The translations under genes and the position numbers were made by a program. Shown here one piece after another: positions 1 to 7,493 of a DNA stretch of 12,069 nucleotides. Every line of letters starts with the position of its first letter. Within the stretch, counting starts at the first letter, position 1. The notes beneath the pieces are model-generated. The model saw only the letters and a program-made list of their open reading frames with translations, was not told the DNA's origin and did not search any database. The stretch spans positions 1 to 12,069 of the forward strand of contig URGC01000077.1 of the NCBI GenBank assembly GCA_900547255.1. The letters run 5' to 3'. The stretch is from an uncultured Eubacterium sp. (lineage in GTDB: Bacteria > Bacillota > Clostridia > Lachnospirales > Lachnospiraceae).

Positions 1-1655
1 CCGCCATAATATACCCCCACCGGCTCATCTATAAGGCACATTGCCATAATCTGCGGGTCATCAACACTCGAAAAGCCTATAAAGCTTGCAATATACTTGC
101 CTGAGCCTCTTGGAAGCTTCTGTGATGTCGCAGTCTTTCCACCAATCGAAAACCCTTCAATATAAGCTTTATTACCACCGCCGTTCTCAACAACCTGGCC
201 GAGAATATTCTTCATCATCACACTTGTCTGCGAATCAATGGCTCCTGTCTGTATATCGTATGTAAATTCCTCCACTGTCTCATCATTGTCATCAACTGTC
301 TTAACCGCAAAATGTGGTGTCACAAGATTGCCGCCATTGACAATTGCCGCAGCAGCTCTTATCATCTGCATCGGAGTTATCTGGAATGACTGCCCGAATG
401 ACATCGTGGCAAGCTCTACCTCTCCCACATTTTCCTGCTTGTGGATAATCGTAGATGCCTCTCCTGCTATATCTATTCCTGTCTTTGACAGTAAGCCAAG
501 CTTACCCATATATTTGTAAAATGATGATACACCGACTCTTCTTCCCCACTCAATAAATGCAGGATTACATGAGTTCATAACTGTCTCTGTAAATGTCTGG
601 CTTCCGTGTCCCGTTGTCTTATGGCACCTTATCGTCCTGTCAGCAACAACAGTCCTTCCGCCGCATGAATAGTGGTCGTTAAGCGTACATACGCCTGTCT
701 CCAGTGCCGCTGTCGCCGTTACCATCTTGAATATTGAACCCGGCTCATATGTATCATTGATACAGAAATTACGCCATCTGGCATTAAGGATATTCATGTC
801 TGTCTCACCTGAATACGGGTCATTCAGGTCATATTCAGGTGTATTTACCATGGCTAGTATCTCACCATTGGATGGATTCATGACGATTATAGACACACTT
901 TTTGCCTGACACGACAGCATTGTCTTATTGGCAAGCTGTGTCGCGTAGCTCTGGATATTGTAATCAAGTGACAGGACAAGATTATCGCCTTTATCCGGCT
1001 CATCTCTCATCTCCTGATACTCGTCAAGCTCTATTCCCCATGCATCTGTCACAGTAAGTATCCTGCCTGATTCACCGGATAACTGCTCATCATACTTTGC
1101 TTCAATGCCTAATATTCCCTGATTATCTGCGCCGGTAAATCCGATTATCTTGGAGGCAATACTTCCATATGGATAGTATCTTTTATAGTCCTCATCCACC
1201 TTGACACCTGGATAATTATAATTTCTTATTCTGTCGCCTGTCTCTTTATCAACATTGGATTTGACTCTCTCTATCGAAGATACCTTCTCAACTCTTTTTC
1301 TCGCTGTGGCTTCATCTATAGACAACTCTTTTACAAGCATCTGTATGACACTCTCAGAATCCTCAATCTGGCTGTGTATAACAGATACTGTACACACTGT
1401 ACGGCTTGATGCAAGCACTACTCCGTTCCTGTCTAATATCTGTCCACGCATAGCTTTGATGCTTCGCTGTCTCTCATGAAGATTAGCAGCTTTCTCAGAA
1501 TAATAGTCCGACTGGACTATCATAAGTACGCATAACCTTACTATAAGCACAACAGCCGCTGCCGCAACACACATAATGGCGGCGAACATTTTCTTTCTAT
1601 GCCTCATGTAAGGTTTTCTGTTGGCTGTGTTAAATTTCAATACATTCTTATTCAT
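1..1655 (-). CDS. spoVD: SpoVD/FtsI-like class B penicillin-binding protein (3' end outside window)
   Basis: Peptidoglycan DD-transpeptidase, membrane anchored with its catalytic domain outside the cell. This is my translation of the minus strand from ATG at 1655; about 551 residues are visible and the stop lies left of base 1. Basic residues near 15-25 precede one transmembrane helix (about 26-46, AAIMCVAAAAVVLIV...). The extracellular dimerization region follows (GQILDRNGVVLA). The transpeptidase domain has S307-I-F-K310 in YEPGSIFK, S362-C-N364, and K507-T-A509 where most family members have KTG. The order ftsL, pbp, pbp matches B. subtilis ftsL-pbpB-spoVD, which is why I call this the SpoVD-like member. 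The KTAT variant is, from memory, seen in clostridial SpoVD proteins. Whether a C-terminal PASTA domain exists cannot be seen. No Shine-Dalgarno precedes the ATG; the alternative is a second FtsI paralogue with a vegetative role. Confidence 0.9.
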   Translation of the reverse strand, partial: MNKNVLKFNTANRKPYMRHRKKMFAAIMCVAAAAVVLIVRLCVLMIVQSDYYSEKAANLHERQRSIKAMRGQILDRNGVVLASSRTVCTVSVIHSQIEDSESVIQMLVKELSIDEATARKRVEKVSSIERVKSNVDKETGDRIRNYNYPGVKVDEDYKRYYPYGSIASKIIGFTGADNQGILGIEAKYDEQLSGESGRILTVTDAWGIELDEYQEMRDEPDKGDNLVLSLDYNIQSYATQLANKTMLSCQAKSVSIIVMNPSNGEILAMVNTPEYDLNDPYSGETDMNILNARWRNFCINDTYEPGSIFKMVTATAALETGVCTLNDHYSCGGRTVVADRTIRCHKTTGHGSQTFTETVMNSCNPAFIEWGRRVGVSSFYKYMGKLGLLSKTGIDIAGEASTIIHKQENVGEVELATMSFGQSFQITPMQMIRAAAAIVNGGNLVTPHFAVKTVDDNDETVEEFTYDIQTGAIDSQTSVMMKNILGQVVENGGGNKAYIEGFSIGGKTATSQKLPRGSGKYIASFIGFSSVDDPQIMAMCLIDEPVGVYYG

Positions 1656-1707
1656 AAAAATCCGAAAAGCAGGCTGATTATAATATATTATTAGCCGCTT
1701 TCCGGAT
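1656..1707 (-). terminator. Terminator-like hairpin directly before the spoVD start codon
   Basis: On the minus strand, ATCCGGAAAGCGGCT (1707-1693) pairs with AGCCTGCTTTTCGGAT (1675-1660), with one G-T wobble and one bulged A, around a 17-nt AT-only-but-one loop. A T-run (1660-1656) follows and the next base begins the spoVD-like ATG. The structure fits an intrinsic terminator or attenuator that would cut transcription between the two PBP genes. The loop also contains a perfect TATAAT (minus strand), but I see no convincing -35 at the right distance. The function is inferred from shape only. Confidence 0.5.
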
Positions 1708-1712
1708 ATATG

Positions 1713-3608
1713 TTAATTATTATTCTCTGGAACCTGTACAGTTGACTCTACAGGACTGTCAGATGTATCCTGTGGCTCCTCTGATATATCTTTATATACA
1801 TTAAGATAAGGAAGAATCTCCTCATATATGTCATGTGTAAGATTAAGTGCATCATTAGTAGAACCACCTGTTCCATTAGTACCGTATGCTTCATCAATAA
1901 CGACATAGAGTACAATCTGAGGGTCATCCATAGGCGCACAGCCGATATATGAAACTACCCATTTGTTCTCAGAACGTGGCTGCTTCTGGGCTGTACCAGT
2001 CTTACCACCTATTGAATATCCTGTAACACCAGCCTTTTTAACAAGACCATTATCAACCGCATTCTTTAAGTATTTTCTCATAAGGTCAGATGTATTCTTA
2101 GTTACAGTGTATCTTACAAGTGTAGGCTCTATATTCTTGACAACCTCGCCTGTACTCTTCTCTATTCTCTTGACAACATGTGGCTGGTAATAGTTTCCGC
2201 CATTGACAACTGATGAAAATGCTGCTGCCATCTGGACCATATTGACATTAAGGTTCTGTCCGAATGAGTTACAAGCCGCATCAAGTGCTGTCATGTTAGA
2301 ACTCTTTATAAGACCTGCTTCCTCACCCGGAAGGTCTATTCCAGTCCTGCTTCCGAATCCAAGCTGAATCTGGTAGGCAGCCATCTTCTTACCGCCAAGT
2401 CTTGATGAGAGCTGTATCATTGCAGGGTTACATGACTGTGCAAGCGCATCAGCAAGTGTTATTATTCCATGACTTCCCTTGCTTGATGATACATGGCATT
2501 TGATTGTCTCGCCGCTTACTTCCTCATATCCCTTACAGTTAAATGTGTCTCCGTCATATGTCACGCCCTCTTCCAACGCTTCTGCCTCAGTGAATACCTT
2601 GAATGTTGAACCAGGCTCATATATATTAGAAACACAGTAATTATTCCACAACGCATACATAGCATTAGTCATATCTACATCTGACATGTCGCTTAATTCT
2701 TCTGCTGTATATATCTTAGTTAAATCCCTTGGATTGTTAAGGTCAAAGGATGGGTAATTCACCATTGCAAGAATCTCACCCGAATTTGGATCCATAGCAA
2801 TAACTGCTGTAGATTTAGAAGGACGTTCTGCATTAAGTGCTTTCACCTTCTGTTCTATGACAGACTGCACCTTATAATCAATAGTTGTGACTATATTATT
2901 GCCATCAACCGCCTTCTTTCCGTTAGTCTGGACTTCAAGATTCTCTCCGACATAGCTGTATGACATTCCATCTGTGCCTGAAAGCTCATCATTATAATAG
3001 CTTTCAAGGCCTAATTCACCACCATTAACTGCACTTGCAAAGCCTATCACATCACACGCAAGTGTATTAAATGGGTAATTCCTTATATAACTGTCCTCAA
3101 ACCATACGCCCTTGATATCAGGATTATTCTTGGTATCTGCCATCATATCCTGGAATTCCTTAATCTTATCGGATGTAAGCTCCTTTAACAGCTTTTCATA
3201 CTGGCTGTTAGGCTTAGATGCAAGAATTGATTCAAGGTCTGACCTGTTAAGTCCGAAGCACTGTACCAACGCATTTAATGTCGGATCCTTATACTTGGAA
3301 TCTGAAAGGACTGTCTTAGGGTCAAGTATAAGATTATACACCTTCTCACTATACGCAAGGATTGTTCCATTCCTGTCCTGAATCTGTCCTCTCTTATAAG
3401 GGATAGTCATAGACGTGTATGTCTGATGGTCAAGGACTATCTTGGAGTAAGTTTCGCCCGACGTATAATTAATATGTATAATACGTGCTATTATGCCTAA
3501 AAAACATACCACAAATACAAAAAAAGCAATGCCAACCTTTTTTTGTGTAACTCTCAGCATTGCTTTTTTCTCTCGTAATTTTTTTCTTTTAATATCTTCG
3601 CTATTCAT
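1713..3608 (-). CDS. ftsI: FtsI/PBP2B-like division transpeptidase
   Basis: Class B penicillin-binding protein of 631 aa, expected to cross-link septal peptidoglycan with FtsL and FtsW partners. A basic N-terminus (KRKKLREKK) is followed by one transmembrane helix (about 24-43) and the extracellular N-terminal dimerization region, with RGQIQDRNGTILAY near 73-86. The transpeptidase domain carries all three active-site motifs: S334-T-F-K337, S392-C-N394 and K536-T-G538. The protein ends in an acidic, Pro/Ser/Glu-rich tail (about 609-631) and has no C-terminal PASTA repeats, unlike B. subtilis PBP2B. The start is supported by AAGGA 8 nt upstream of ATG 3608. It sits 21 nt after ftsL, in the mraZ operon. 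Which of the two tandem PBPs is the vegetative one is inferred from gene order. Confidence 0.95.
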   Translation of the reverse strand: MNSEDIKRKKLREKKAMLRVTQKKVGIAFFVFVVCFLGIIARIIHINYTSGETYSKIVLDHQTYTSMTIPYKRGQIQDRNGTILAYSEKVYNLILDPKTVLSDSKYKDPTLNALVQCFGLNRSDLESILASKPNSQYEKLLKELTSDKIKEFQDMMADTKNNPDIKGVWFEDSYIRNYPFNTLACDVIGFASAVNGGELGLESYYNDELSGTDGMSYSYVGENLEVQTNGKKAVDGNNIVTTIDYKVQSVIEQKVKALNAERPSKSTAVIAMDPNSGEILAMVNYPSFDLNNPRDLTKIYTAEELSDMSDVDMTNAMYALWNNYCVSNIYEPGSTFKVFTEAEALEEGVTYDGDTFNCKGYEEVSGETIKCHVSSSKGSHGIITLADALAQSCNPAMIQLSSRLGGKKMAAYQIQLGFGSRTGIDLPGEEAGLIKSSNMTALDAACNSFGQNLNVNMVQMAAAFSSVVNGGNYYQPHVVKRIEKSTGEVVKNIEPTLVRYTVTKNTSDLMRKYLKNAVDNGLVKKAGVTGYSIGGKTGTAQKQPRSENKWVVSYIGCAPMDDPQIVLYVVIDEAYGTNGTGGSTNDALNLTHDIYEEILPYLNVYKDISEEPQDTSDSPVESTVQVPENNN

Positions 3609-3629
3609 AATTCATTTCCTTATCTGTTA

Positions 3630-4166
3630 TTATTTGGCAGATGGAATATCCTTATACTGCTTAACATATTCACTTACAGCAGAATCATATGTAATAACCT
3701 GGTTTCTGTCAGGATATATCATACCAAGTTCATTGACTGCTGTGTCAAATATAAGCTCATAGTCAATGTTAGTATTAATCTCGACTTCTCTCTCGTCATT
3801 CTCGTTAGTAATCTCGTTAAGCTTTGTCTGTAACTGTGTAACTGTATTCTGATTACCCTGAACTGCTGACTGGATATTAAGATACTGGACACACATAACA
3901 AATATAGTAACTACTATAGCAGACACACCAAGTGTATACAAGAAATTAACCTTATTAGCCCTGCGAATTCTCTTGTTGTTTAATCTCTCCTGTCTTAAAG
4001 CTTCCTCATCTCTTCTTACAGGTGATTTCTTTCTTGCAGGAGCAGCAGCCTTCCTTGCTGGTGCTGCCTGTGGTTCCTGCTGTGGTACAGATACCGCATT
4101 GCCATATATATATGGATTAGTATTTCTTGTCATTCTCGCCTTGTTAAAATCAATACTGCTAGACAT
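3630..4166 (-). CDS. ftsL: FtsL-like septum protein (bitopic, coiled coil)
   Basis: A 178-aa small membrane protein in the position of ftsL, between rsmH and ftsI. Residues 1-72 are cytoplasmic and strongly basic, with an Ala/Pro/Arg/Lys low-complexity stretch (AAPARKAAAPARKK, about 34-47) and RRANK just before the membrane. One transmembrane helix (about 73-94) is followed by a short extracellular coiled coil (about 100-128, QNTVTQLQTKLNEITNEND) and a C-terminal tail of about 50 residues. FtsL forms a trimer with DivIC/FtsB and DivIB/FtsQ and links them to FtsI-FtsW. FtsL sequences diverge greatly, so the call rests on topology and gene order. The cytoplasmic region is longer than in B. subtilis FtsL (about 117 aa in total). 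GGAGG lies 10 nt before the chosen ATG, and a second AGGAG directly abuts it. Confidence 0.85.
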   Translation of the reverse strand: MSSSIDFNKARMTRNTNPYIYGNAVSVPQQEPQAAPARKAAAPARKKSPVRRDEEALRQERLNNKRIRRANKVNFLYTLGVSAIVVTIFVMCVQYLNIQSAVQGNQNTVTQLQTKLNEITNENDEREVEINTNIDYELIFDTAVNELGMIYPDRNQVITYDSAVSEYVKQYKDIPSAK

Positions 4167-4190
4167 CTCCTGGCATCCTCCCCTTAAATA

Positions 4191-5126
4191 CTATATTTTC
4201 TCAAAGACTCTTAATTTAGAACTCTTTGATCTTTTGTTCTCATTAAGCTCCTCCTCCGATGGGAGAATCGGCTTTCTTGTGATAACCTTCCCCTTAGAAA
4301 CCTTGCCACATACGCACACCGGAAAATCTGGCGGGCATGTGCATGGATTCTCATTATTCTTAAATCGTGTCTTAACAATTCTATCTTCCAATGAATGAAA
4401 TGTTATGATACATATTCTGCCCTTTGAATTAAGTCTGTCTATCATCATATCAATAGAATTCTCAAGCACATCAAGTTCATGGTTAAGCTCAATTCTTATC
4501 GCCTGATAAGTTTTCTTTGAAGGATGCCCTCCTACTGCACGGCATTTCATAGGAATCGCAGCCTTGATTATCTCATTGAGCTGGAATGTTGTTGTTATCT
4601 CTTCGCTCTGTCTTGCCATCACTATATGCTTGGCAATATTCTTAGCGAATTTATCCTCACCATAATCTCTTATAATTCTATACAGGTCATATTCACTGTA
4701 ACCATTAATGATATCTTTTGCTGTGAGCGATTGTCTCTGATCCATTCTCATATCAAGAGGTGCATCAATTTTATATGTGAAGCCTCTCTCTGCTGTATCA
4801 AGCTGGTATGACGACACCCCAAGATCTAATATTATTCCGTCAACCTTATCAATCCCAAGCTCATCGAGCACCAGATTCATATTACAGTAATTGTTTCTTA
4901 CTATCGTTACTCTTGATGAAAATTCCTGCAGCCTCTCTGTCGCTGCCCTGATAGCATCCTCATCCTGATCGATTCCTATAAGCCTTCCCTTATCTGAAAG
5001 TCTCTTTGCAATCTCATATGAATGGCCGCCACCTCCAAGTGTTCCATCAACATATATCCCATCAGGTTTAATATTAAGATTGTCTATTGTCTCATCCAGT
5101 AAAACTGACTTATGTCTGAATTCCAT
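4191..5126 (-). CDS. rsmH: 16S rRNA (cytosine1402-N4)-methyltransferase RsmH (MraW)
   Basis: S-adenosylmethionine-dependent enzyme that methylates N4 of C1402 in the 16S rRNA decoding centre. At 311 aa it has the usual family length. The N-terminal HKSVLLDE is followed by the SAM-binding loop DGTLGGGGHS (27-36). Then come the acidic GIDQDEDA (about 51-58), DLGVSS (101-106), DAPLDMRMD (121-129), and near the C-terminus ITFHSLEDRIVK plus a cysteine-bearing CTCPPDFPVCVC segment typical of the family. The ATG at 5126 is preceded by AAGGGGTG at suitable spacing. It lies 28 nt after mraZ and 24 nt before ftsL, so it is co-transcribed with them. Confidence 0.97.
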   Translation of the reverse strand: MEFRHKSVLLDETIDNLNIKPDGIYVDGTLGGGGHSYEIAKRLSDKGRLIGIDQDEDAIRAATERLQEFSSRVTIVRNNYCNMNLVLDELGIDKVDGIILDLGVSSYQLDTAERGFTYKIDAPLDMRMDQRQSLTAKDIINGYSEYDLYRIIRDYGEDKFAKNIAKHIVMARQSEEITTTFQLNEIIKAAIPMKCRAVGGHPSKKTYQAIRIELNHELDVLENSIDMMIDRLNSKGRICIITFHSLEDRIVKTRFKNNENPCTCPPDFPVCVCGKVSKGKVITRKPILPSEEELNENKRSKSSKLRVFEKI

Positions 5127-5154
5127 ATCATCACCCCTTATCAGATATCAAACT

Positions 5155-5592
5155 CTATATACTGAATCCAAGGTCCTCCATGTTCTCAGCAACTTCATCC
5201 ATATCAGTATCGTATGTATTAACGGATTCTTCCCAAACCTCTTTGCTCCATATCTCAATTCGGCTTGCGACTCCAACTAATACCACATCTTTTTCAAGCT
5301 TGGCAAATTCTCTTAATACCTGTGGCAAAAGTATTCTTCCCTGTTTATCTACTTCACAGGCTGCTGCTCCAGCCAGGAAGAATCTTGTAAATTGTCTGGC
5401 ATTCTTGTTGGTAAGTGGGAGAGTTCTTAACTTCTCTTCAAAAGCGTTCCATTCGGAGTTGGAATACACGAATAAACATCCATCAAGACCTTTGGTAACC
5501 ACGAATTCGTCACCAAGTGCCTCACGAAATTTAGCTGGAACAATCAGACGCCCTTTAGCGTCGATGGTATGATTGTATTCACCCATAAACAT
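5155..5592 (-). CDS. mraZ: Transcriptional regulator MraZ
   Basis: First gene of the dcw operon, 145 aa, normal for MraZ. The protein has two copies of the AbrB/SpoVT-like fold, each marked by a DxxGR motif: DAKGRLIVPAKFRE (about 11-24) and DKQGRILLPQVLRE (about 82-95). MraZ forms a ring-shaped oligomer that binds short repeats upstream of its own operon and, in species studied, represses it. The ATG at 5592 has GGAGGG 8 nt upstream, and four matching repeats lie just beyond (5611-5650). An in-frame second Met two codons later (MFMGEY) is a possible alternative start, but its spacing from the GGAGGG is worse. Confidence 0.97.
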   Translation of the reverse strand: MFMGEYNHTIDAKGRLIVPAKFREALGDEFVVTKGLDGCLFVYSNSEWNAFEEKLRTLPLTNKNARQFTRFFLAGAAACEVDKQGRILLPQVLREFAKLEKDVVLVGVASRIEIWSKEVWEESVNTYDTDMDEVAENMEDLGFSI

Positions 5593-5610
5593 AAATTTCG
5601 CCCTCCGTCT

Positions 5611-5650
5611 ACCACTTTAAACCACTTGCTACCACTTTCCACCACTTTAG
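5611..5650 (-). promoter_or_regulatory. MraZ box: four GTGGT repeats with 10-bp period
   Basis: Read on the minus strand there are four consecutive 10-nt units, AAAGTGGTGG, AAAGTGGTAG, CAAGTGGTTT and AAAGTGGTAG. They share A-A-G-T-G-G-T and end 18 bp before the mraZ ATG. Known MraZ operators are GTGG-containing repeats spaced one helical turn apart upstream of mraZ. The array lies just downstream of the predicted -10, so a bound MraZ oligomer would cover the transcription start, consistent with autorepression. Confidence 0.85.
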
Positions 5651-5655
5651 TGTCA

Positions 5656-5684
5656 ATTTTATACTTATTTCATATAAATTTCAA
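5656..5684 (-). promoter_or_regulatory. Putative sigma-A promoter of the mraZ operon
   Basis: On the minus strand TTGAAA (5684-5679) and TAAAAT (5661-5656) are separated by exactly 17 bp, immediately upstream of the MraZ boxes. TATAAA overlaps the same -10 area with a 15-bp spacer as an alternative. The assignment is by consensus and position only. Confidence 0.6.
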
Positions 5685-5703
5685 CCCTTTTTTGCAAAAA
5701 ATA

Positions 5704-5740
5704 ATGGGCGGAAGCCAGATTTTATCTAGCTTCCGCCCAT
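5704..5740 (-). terminator. Intrinsic terminator of ychF
   Basis: A perfect 12-bp inverted repeat, ATGGGCGGAAGC (5704-5715) with GCTTCCGCCCAT (5729-5740), continues past one C-A mismatch into a 4-bp AGAT/ATCT stem with a TTT loop. On the minus strand it is followed by TTATTTTTT, giving the GC-rich stem plus U-tract of a Rho-independent terminator about 50 nt after the ychF stop. It insulates the dcw operon from ychF. Confidence 0.9.
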
Positions 5741-5762
5741 TTACACACCATATAGTATTTTA

Positions 5763-5776
5763 TGGTACTAGTACCA
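5763..5776. repeat. 14-bp perfect palindrome after ychF
   Basis: TGGTACTAGTACCA reads the same on both strands and lies between the ychF stop codon and its terminator. It could be a protein-binding site or simply part of the 3' UTR fold. No function can be assigned. Confidence 0.6.
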
Positions 5777-5790
5777 CATTATGTAGGTTA

Positions 5791-6888
5791 TTATACGTTA
5801 AATCTGAATAAAATTACATCGCCGTCTTTTACAACGTAATCTTTACCTTCCATTCTTACCAGCCCCTTCTCTTTAGCGGCATTGTAAGAACCACAGTCAA
5901 GTAAATCCTGATAATATACAACCTCTGCTTTGATGAATCCTCTCTCAAAATCACTATGGATTTTACCAGCCGCCTGAGGAGCTTTAGTACCCTTAGTAAT
6001 TGTCCATGCTCTTGTCTCTGTCTCACCTGCTGTAAGGTAGCTTATAAGTCCAAGAAGTGAGTAACTTGCTGATATAAGCTTATCAAGACCTGATGAGCTT
6101 ATTCCTAAATCCTCTAAGAACATCTTCTTCTCATCATCATCAAGCTCAGATATCTCCTGCTCAATCTGTGCACAGATAACGAATACGCCACAGTGCTCCT
6201 TCTCTGCGAACTCTCTTACTGCTGCCACATATTTATTGTTAGCACCATCATCTGCGAGGTCATCCTCTGTAACATTAGCTGCAAATATAACCGGCTTAGC
6301 TGTAAGAAGGTTATATTCCTTCATAAGTGCCTCTTCATCTTCATCTGCAAGCTCGAAATTCTTGGCAAGATTACCTGCCTCAAGATATGCTATAAGTCTC
6401 TCAAGAAGATCAACCTCCTTGGCAATATCCTTATTGTTGTATGCTGCCTTCTTCTGCTTTGCAAGTCTTCTCTCAAGGACTTCCATATCAGAGAATATAA
6501 GCTCAAGGTTAATAGTCTCTATATCACGGAGTGGGTCAATGCTTCCCTCTACATGGACTATGTTAGTGTTCTCAAAACATCTTACAACATGTACGATTGC
6601 ATCAACTTCCCTGATGTTGGCAAGGAACTGGTTACCAAGTCCTTCACCCTTAGATGCACCCTTTACAAGTCCTGCTATATCAACAAACTCAATAACCGCT
6701 GGTGTTATCTTAGCTGAATTATATAATGCAGCAAGCTTATCAAGTCTCTCATCTGGAACTGTAACAACACCGACATTAGGGTCAATTGTACAGAATGGAT
6801 AGTTTGCTGACTCTGCTCCCGCCTTAGTAAGTGAATTAAACAATGTGCTCTTTCCTACATTAGGAAGACCAACGATACCTAGTTTCAT
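5791..6888 (-). CDS. ychF: Ribosome-associated GTPase/ATPase YchF (OLA1 family)
   Basis: Obg-family P-loop protein of 365 aa, matching the usual length of about 363. YchF binds ribosomes and, unlike most relatives, prefers ATP; it is linked to stress responses. The G1 loop GLPNVGKST is at 7-15, the G3 motif DIAG at 70-73 followed by LVKGAS, and the NVTED stretch at 205-209 replaces the NKxD specificity motif, which is the hallmark of YchF. A helical hairpin lies between about 130 and 190, and the C-terminal TGS domain covers about 280-363 (YLTAGETETRAWTI...). The frame is open a further 22 codons upstream, but AAGGAGG 11 nt before ATG 6888 and the family-standard MKLGIVGLPNVGKS start decide for 6888. 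It is monocistronic, with a terminator at 5704-5740. Confidence 0.97.
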   Translation of the reverse strand: MKLGIVGLPNVGKSTLFNSLTKAGAESANYPFCTIDPNVGVVTVPDERLDKLAALYNSAKITPAVIEFVDIAGLVKGASKGEGLGNQFLANIREVDAIVHVVRCFENTNIVHVEGSIDPLRDIETINLELIFSDMEVLERRLAKQKKAAYNNKDIAKEVDLLERLIAYLEAGNLAKNFELADEDEEALMKEYNLLTAKPVIFAANVTEDDLADDGANNKYVAAVREFAEKEHCGVFVICAQIEQEISELDDDEKKMFLEDLGISSSGLDKLISASYSLLGLISYLTAGETETRAWTITKGTKAPQAAGKIHSDFERGFIKAEVVYYQDLLDCGSYNAAKEKGLVRMEGKDYVVKDGDVILFRFNV

Positions 6889-7046
6889 TTTGTATATTTC
6901 CTCCTTAGAAGACCTTGATTTTAAAGACTTCCTGGACTTTTGCACTTCTCTCATATACCAATTTTCAAAATGCTTTATTTTAGATGTCCAAAAATATGGT
7001 TAATGTACCAGCTACATACCAATTGATACAAGCAAAACAATAACGG

Positions 7047-7127
7047 TTACACAACCTTAAGTGCCTCTGCAATCTGGTCAATTTCTTTCTGTTTTTGTTC
7101 TTCTGTGGTGTGAACGCATAGGTTCAT
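7047..7127 (-). pseudogene. Possible 3' tail of a tyrosine recombinase
   Basis: The frame from 7127 encodes 26 residues, MNLCVHTTEEQKQKEIDQIA then EALKVV, ending at TAA. This resembles the last turn of phage or ICE integrases, where a T-x-x-L-Y-x-H-x-T-E-E segment carries the catalytic tyrosine and a charged helix follows. Here the aligned Tyr would be Cys (TGC, one base from TAC). An in-frame stop lies three codons upstream of the Met, so only the tail survives. The fragment is short and the call is tentative. Confidence 0.35.
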
Positions 7128-7230
7128 GAATACCTAATTTAGGATTATAGCATAGTAAGGCTTTTTCGTAAATCCTAATTTCAGTTCTAAAATTTCATCA
7201 GCGTAAGCGTTACTTGTTTACAGTTACATA

Positions 7231-7395
7231 TTAAAGTCCTGACAATGTTCTCATAACAAGGTCTACATCTTTATTCTCCAATTCCTGAATAATGTGTAGA
7301 TATGTTTTTTGAGTGGTTGTCATACTGGCATGTCCGAGTCTTCTTGCTACACTTGCAATCGAAACACCTGCAAATAGCAACAGTGAGGCATGTGT
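7231..7395 (-). pseudogene. C-terminal fragment of a phage/ICE tyrosine recombinase (integrase)
   Basis: The frame ending at TAA 7233-7231 encodes 54 residues beginning THASLLLFAGVSIASVARRL and continuing with LGHASMTTTQKTYLHII. This is the end of the catalytic domain of a tyrosine recombinase. The H of LGHAS and the nucleophile in KTYLHI are present. The preceding HxxRH of the canonical motif is not: the in-frame codons read P-S-E-S-Q, so the catalytic Arg is gone, and no start codon or core-binding domain exists upstream. It cannot be an active enzyme. Its 3' end points toward ychF, which is where an attachment site would be expected for this kind of element. Confidence 0.8.
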
Positions 7396-7493
7396 TTGAC
7401 TTTCTGAGGGATAAAATAAGAACTATACAAAATTCGGGTATCTATGGATAAAATGACGTATTAGATAATTCTCAACAGAAAGGACAGATAAAA

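Larger units (their letters stand above)
6889..7493. other. Intergenic region upstream of ychF holding recombinase relics
   Basis: No intact gene lies here. Besides the ychF ribosome binding site (about 6897-6906) it contains two minus-strand coding remnants (7047-7127 and 7231-7395). Between them is a loose inverted repeat, TTAGGATT (about 7139-7146) with AATCCTAA (about 7171-7178), in which CCTAATTT also occurs as a direct repeat. I found no convincing ychF promoter; whatever promoter exists must lie in this altered DNA. The segment is AT-rich and probably an old integration site. Confidence 0.55.

Noticed and set aside
3973..4398. Plus-strand open frame of 141 codons opposite ftsL and rsmH
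   Set aside because: It is a shadow of two conserved genes and crosses their boundary without a ribosome binding site.
6193..6802. Two long plus-strand open frames (174 and 188 codons) opposite ychF
   Set aside because: They are antisense to a strongly conserved gene, are rich in Ser/Leu/Cys as expected from complementary codons, and have no family resemblance.
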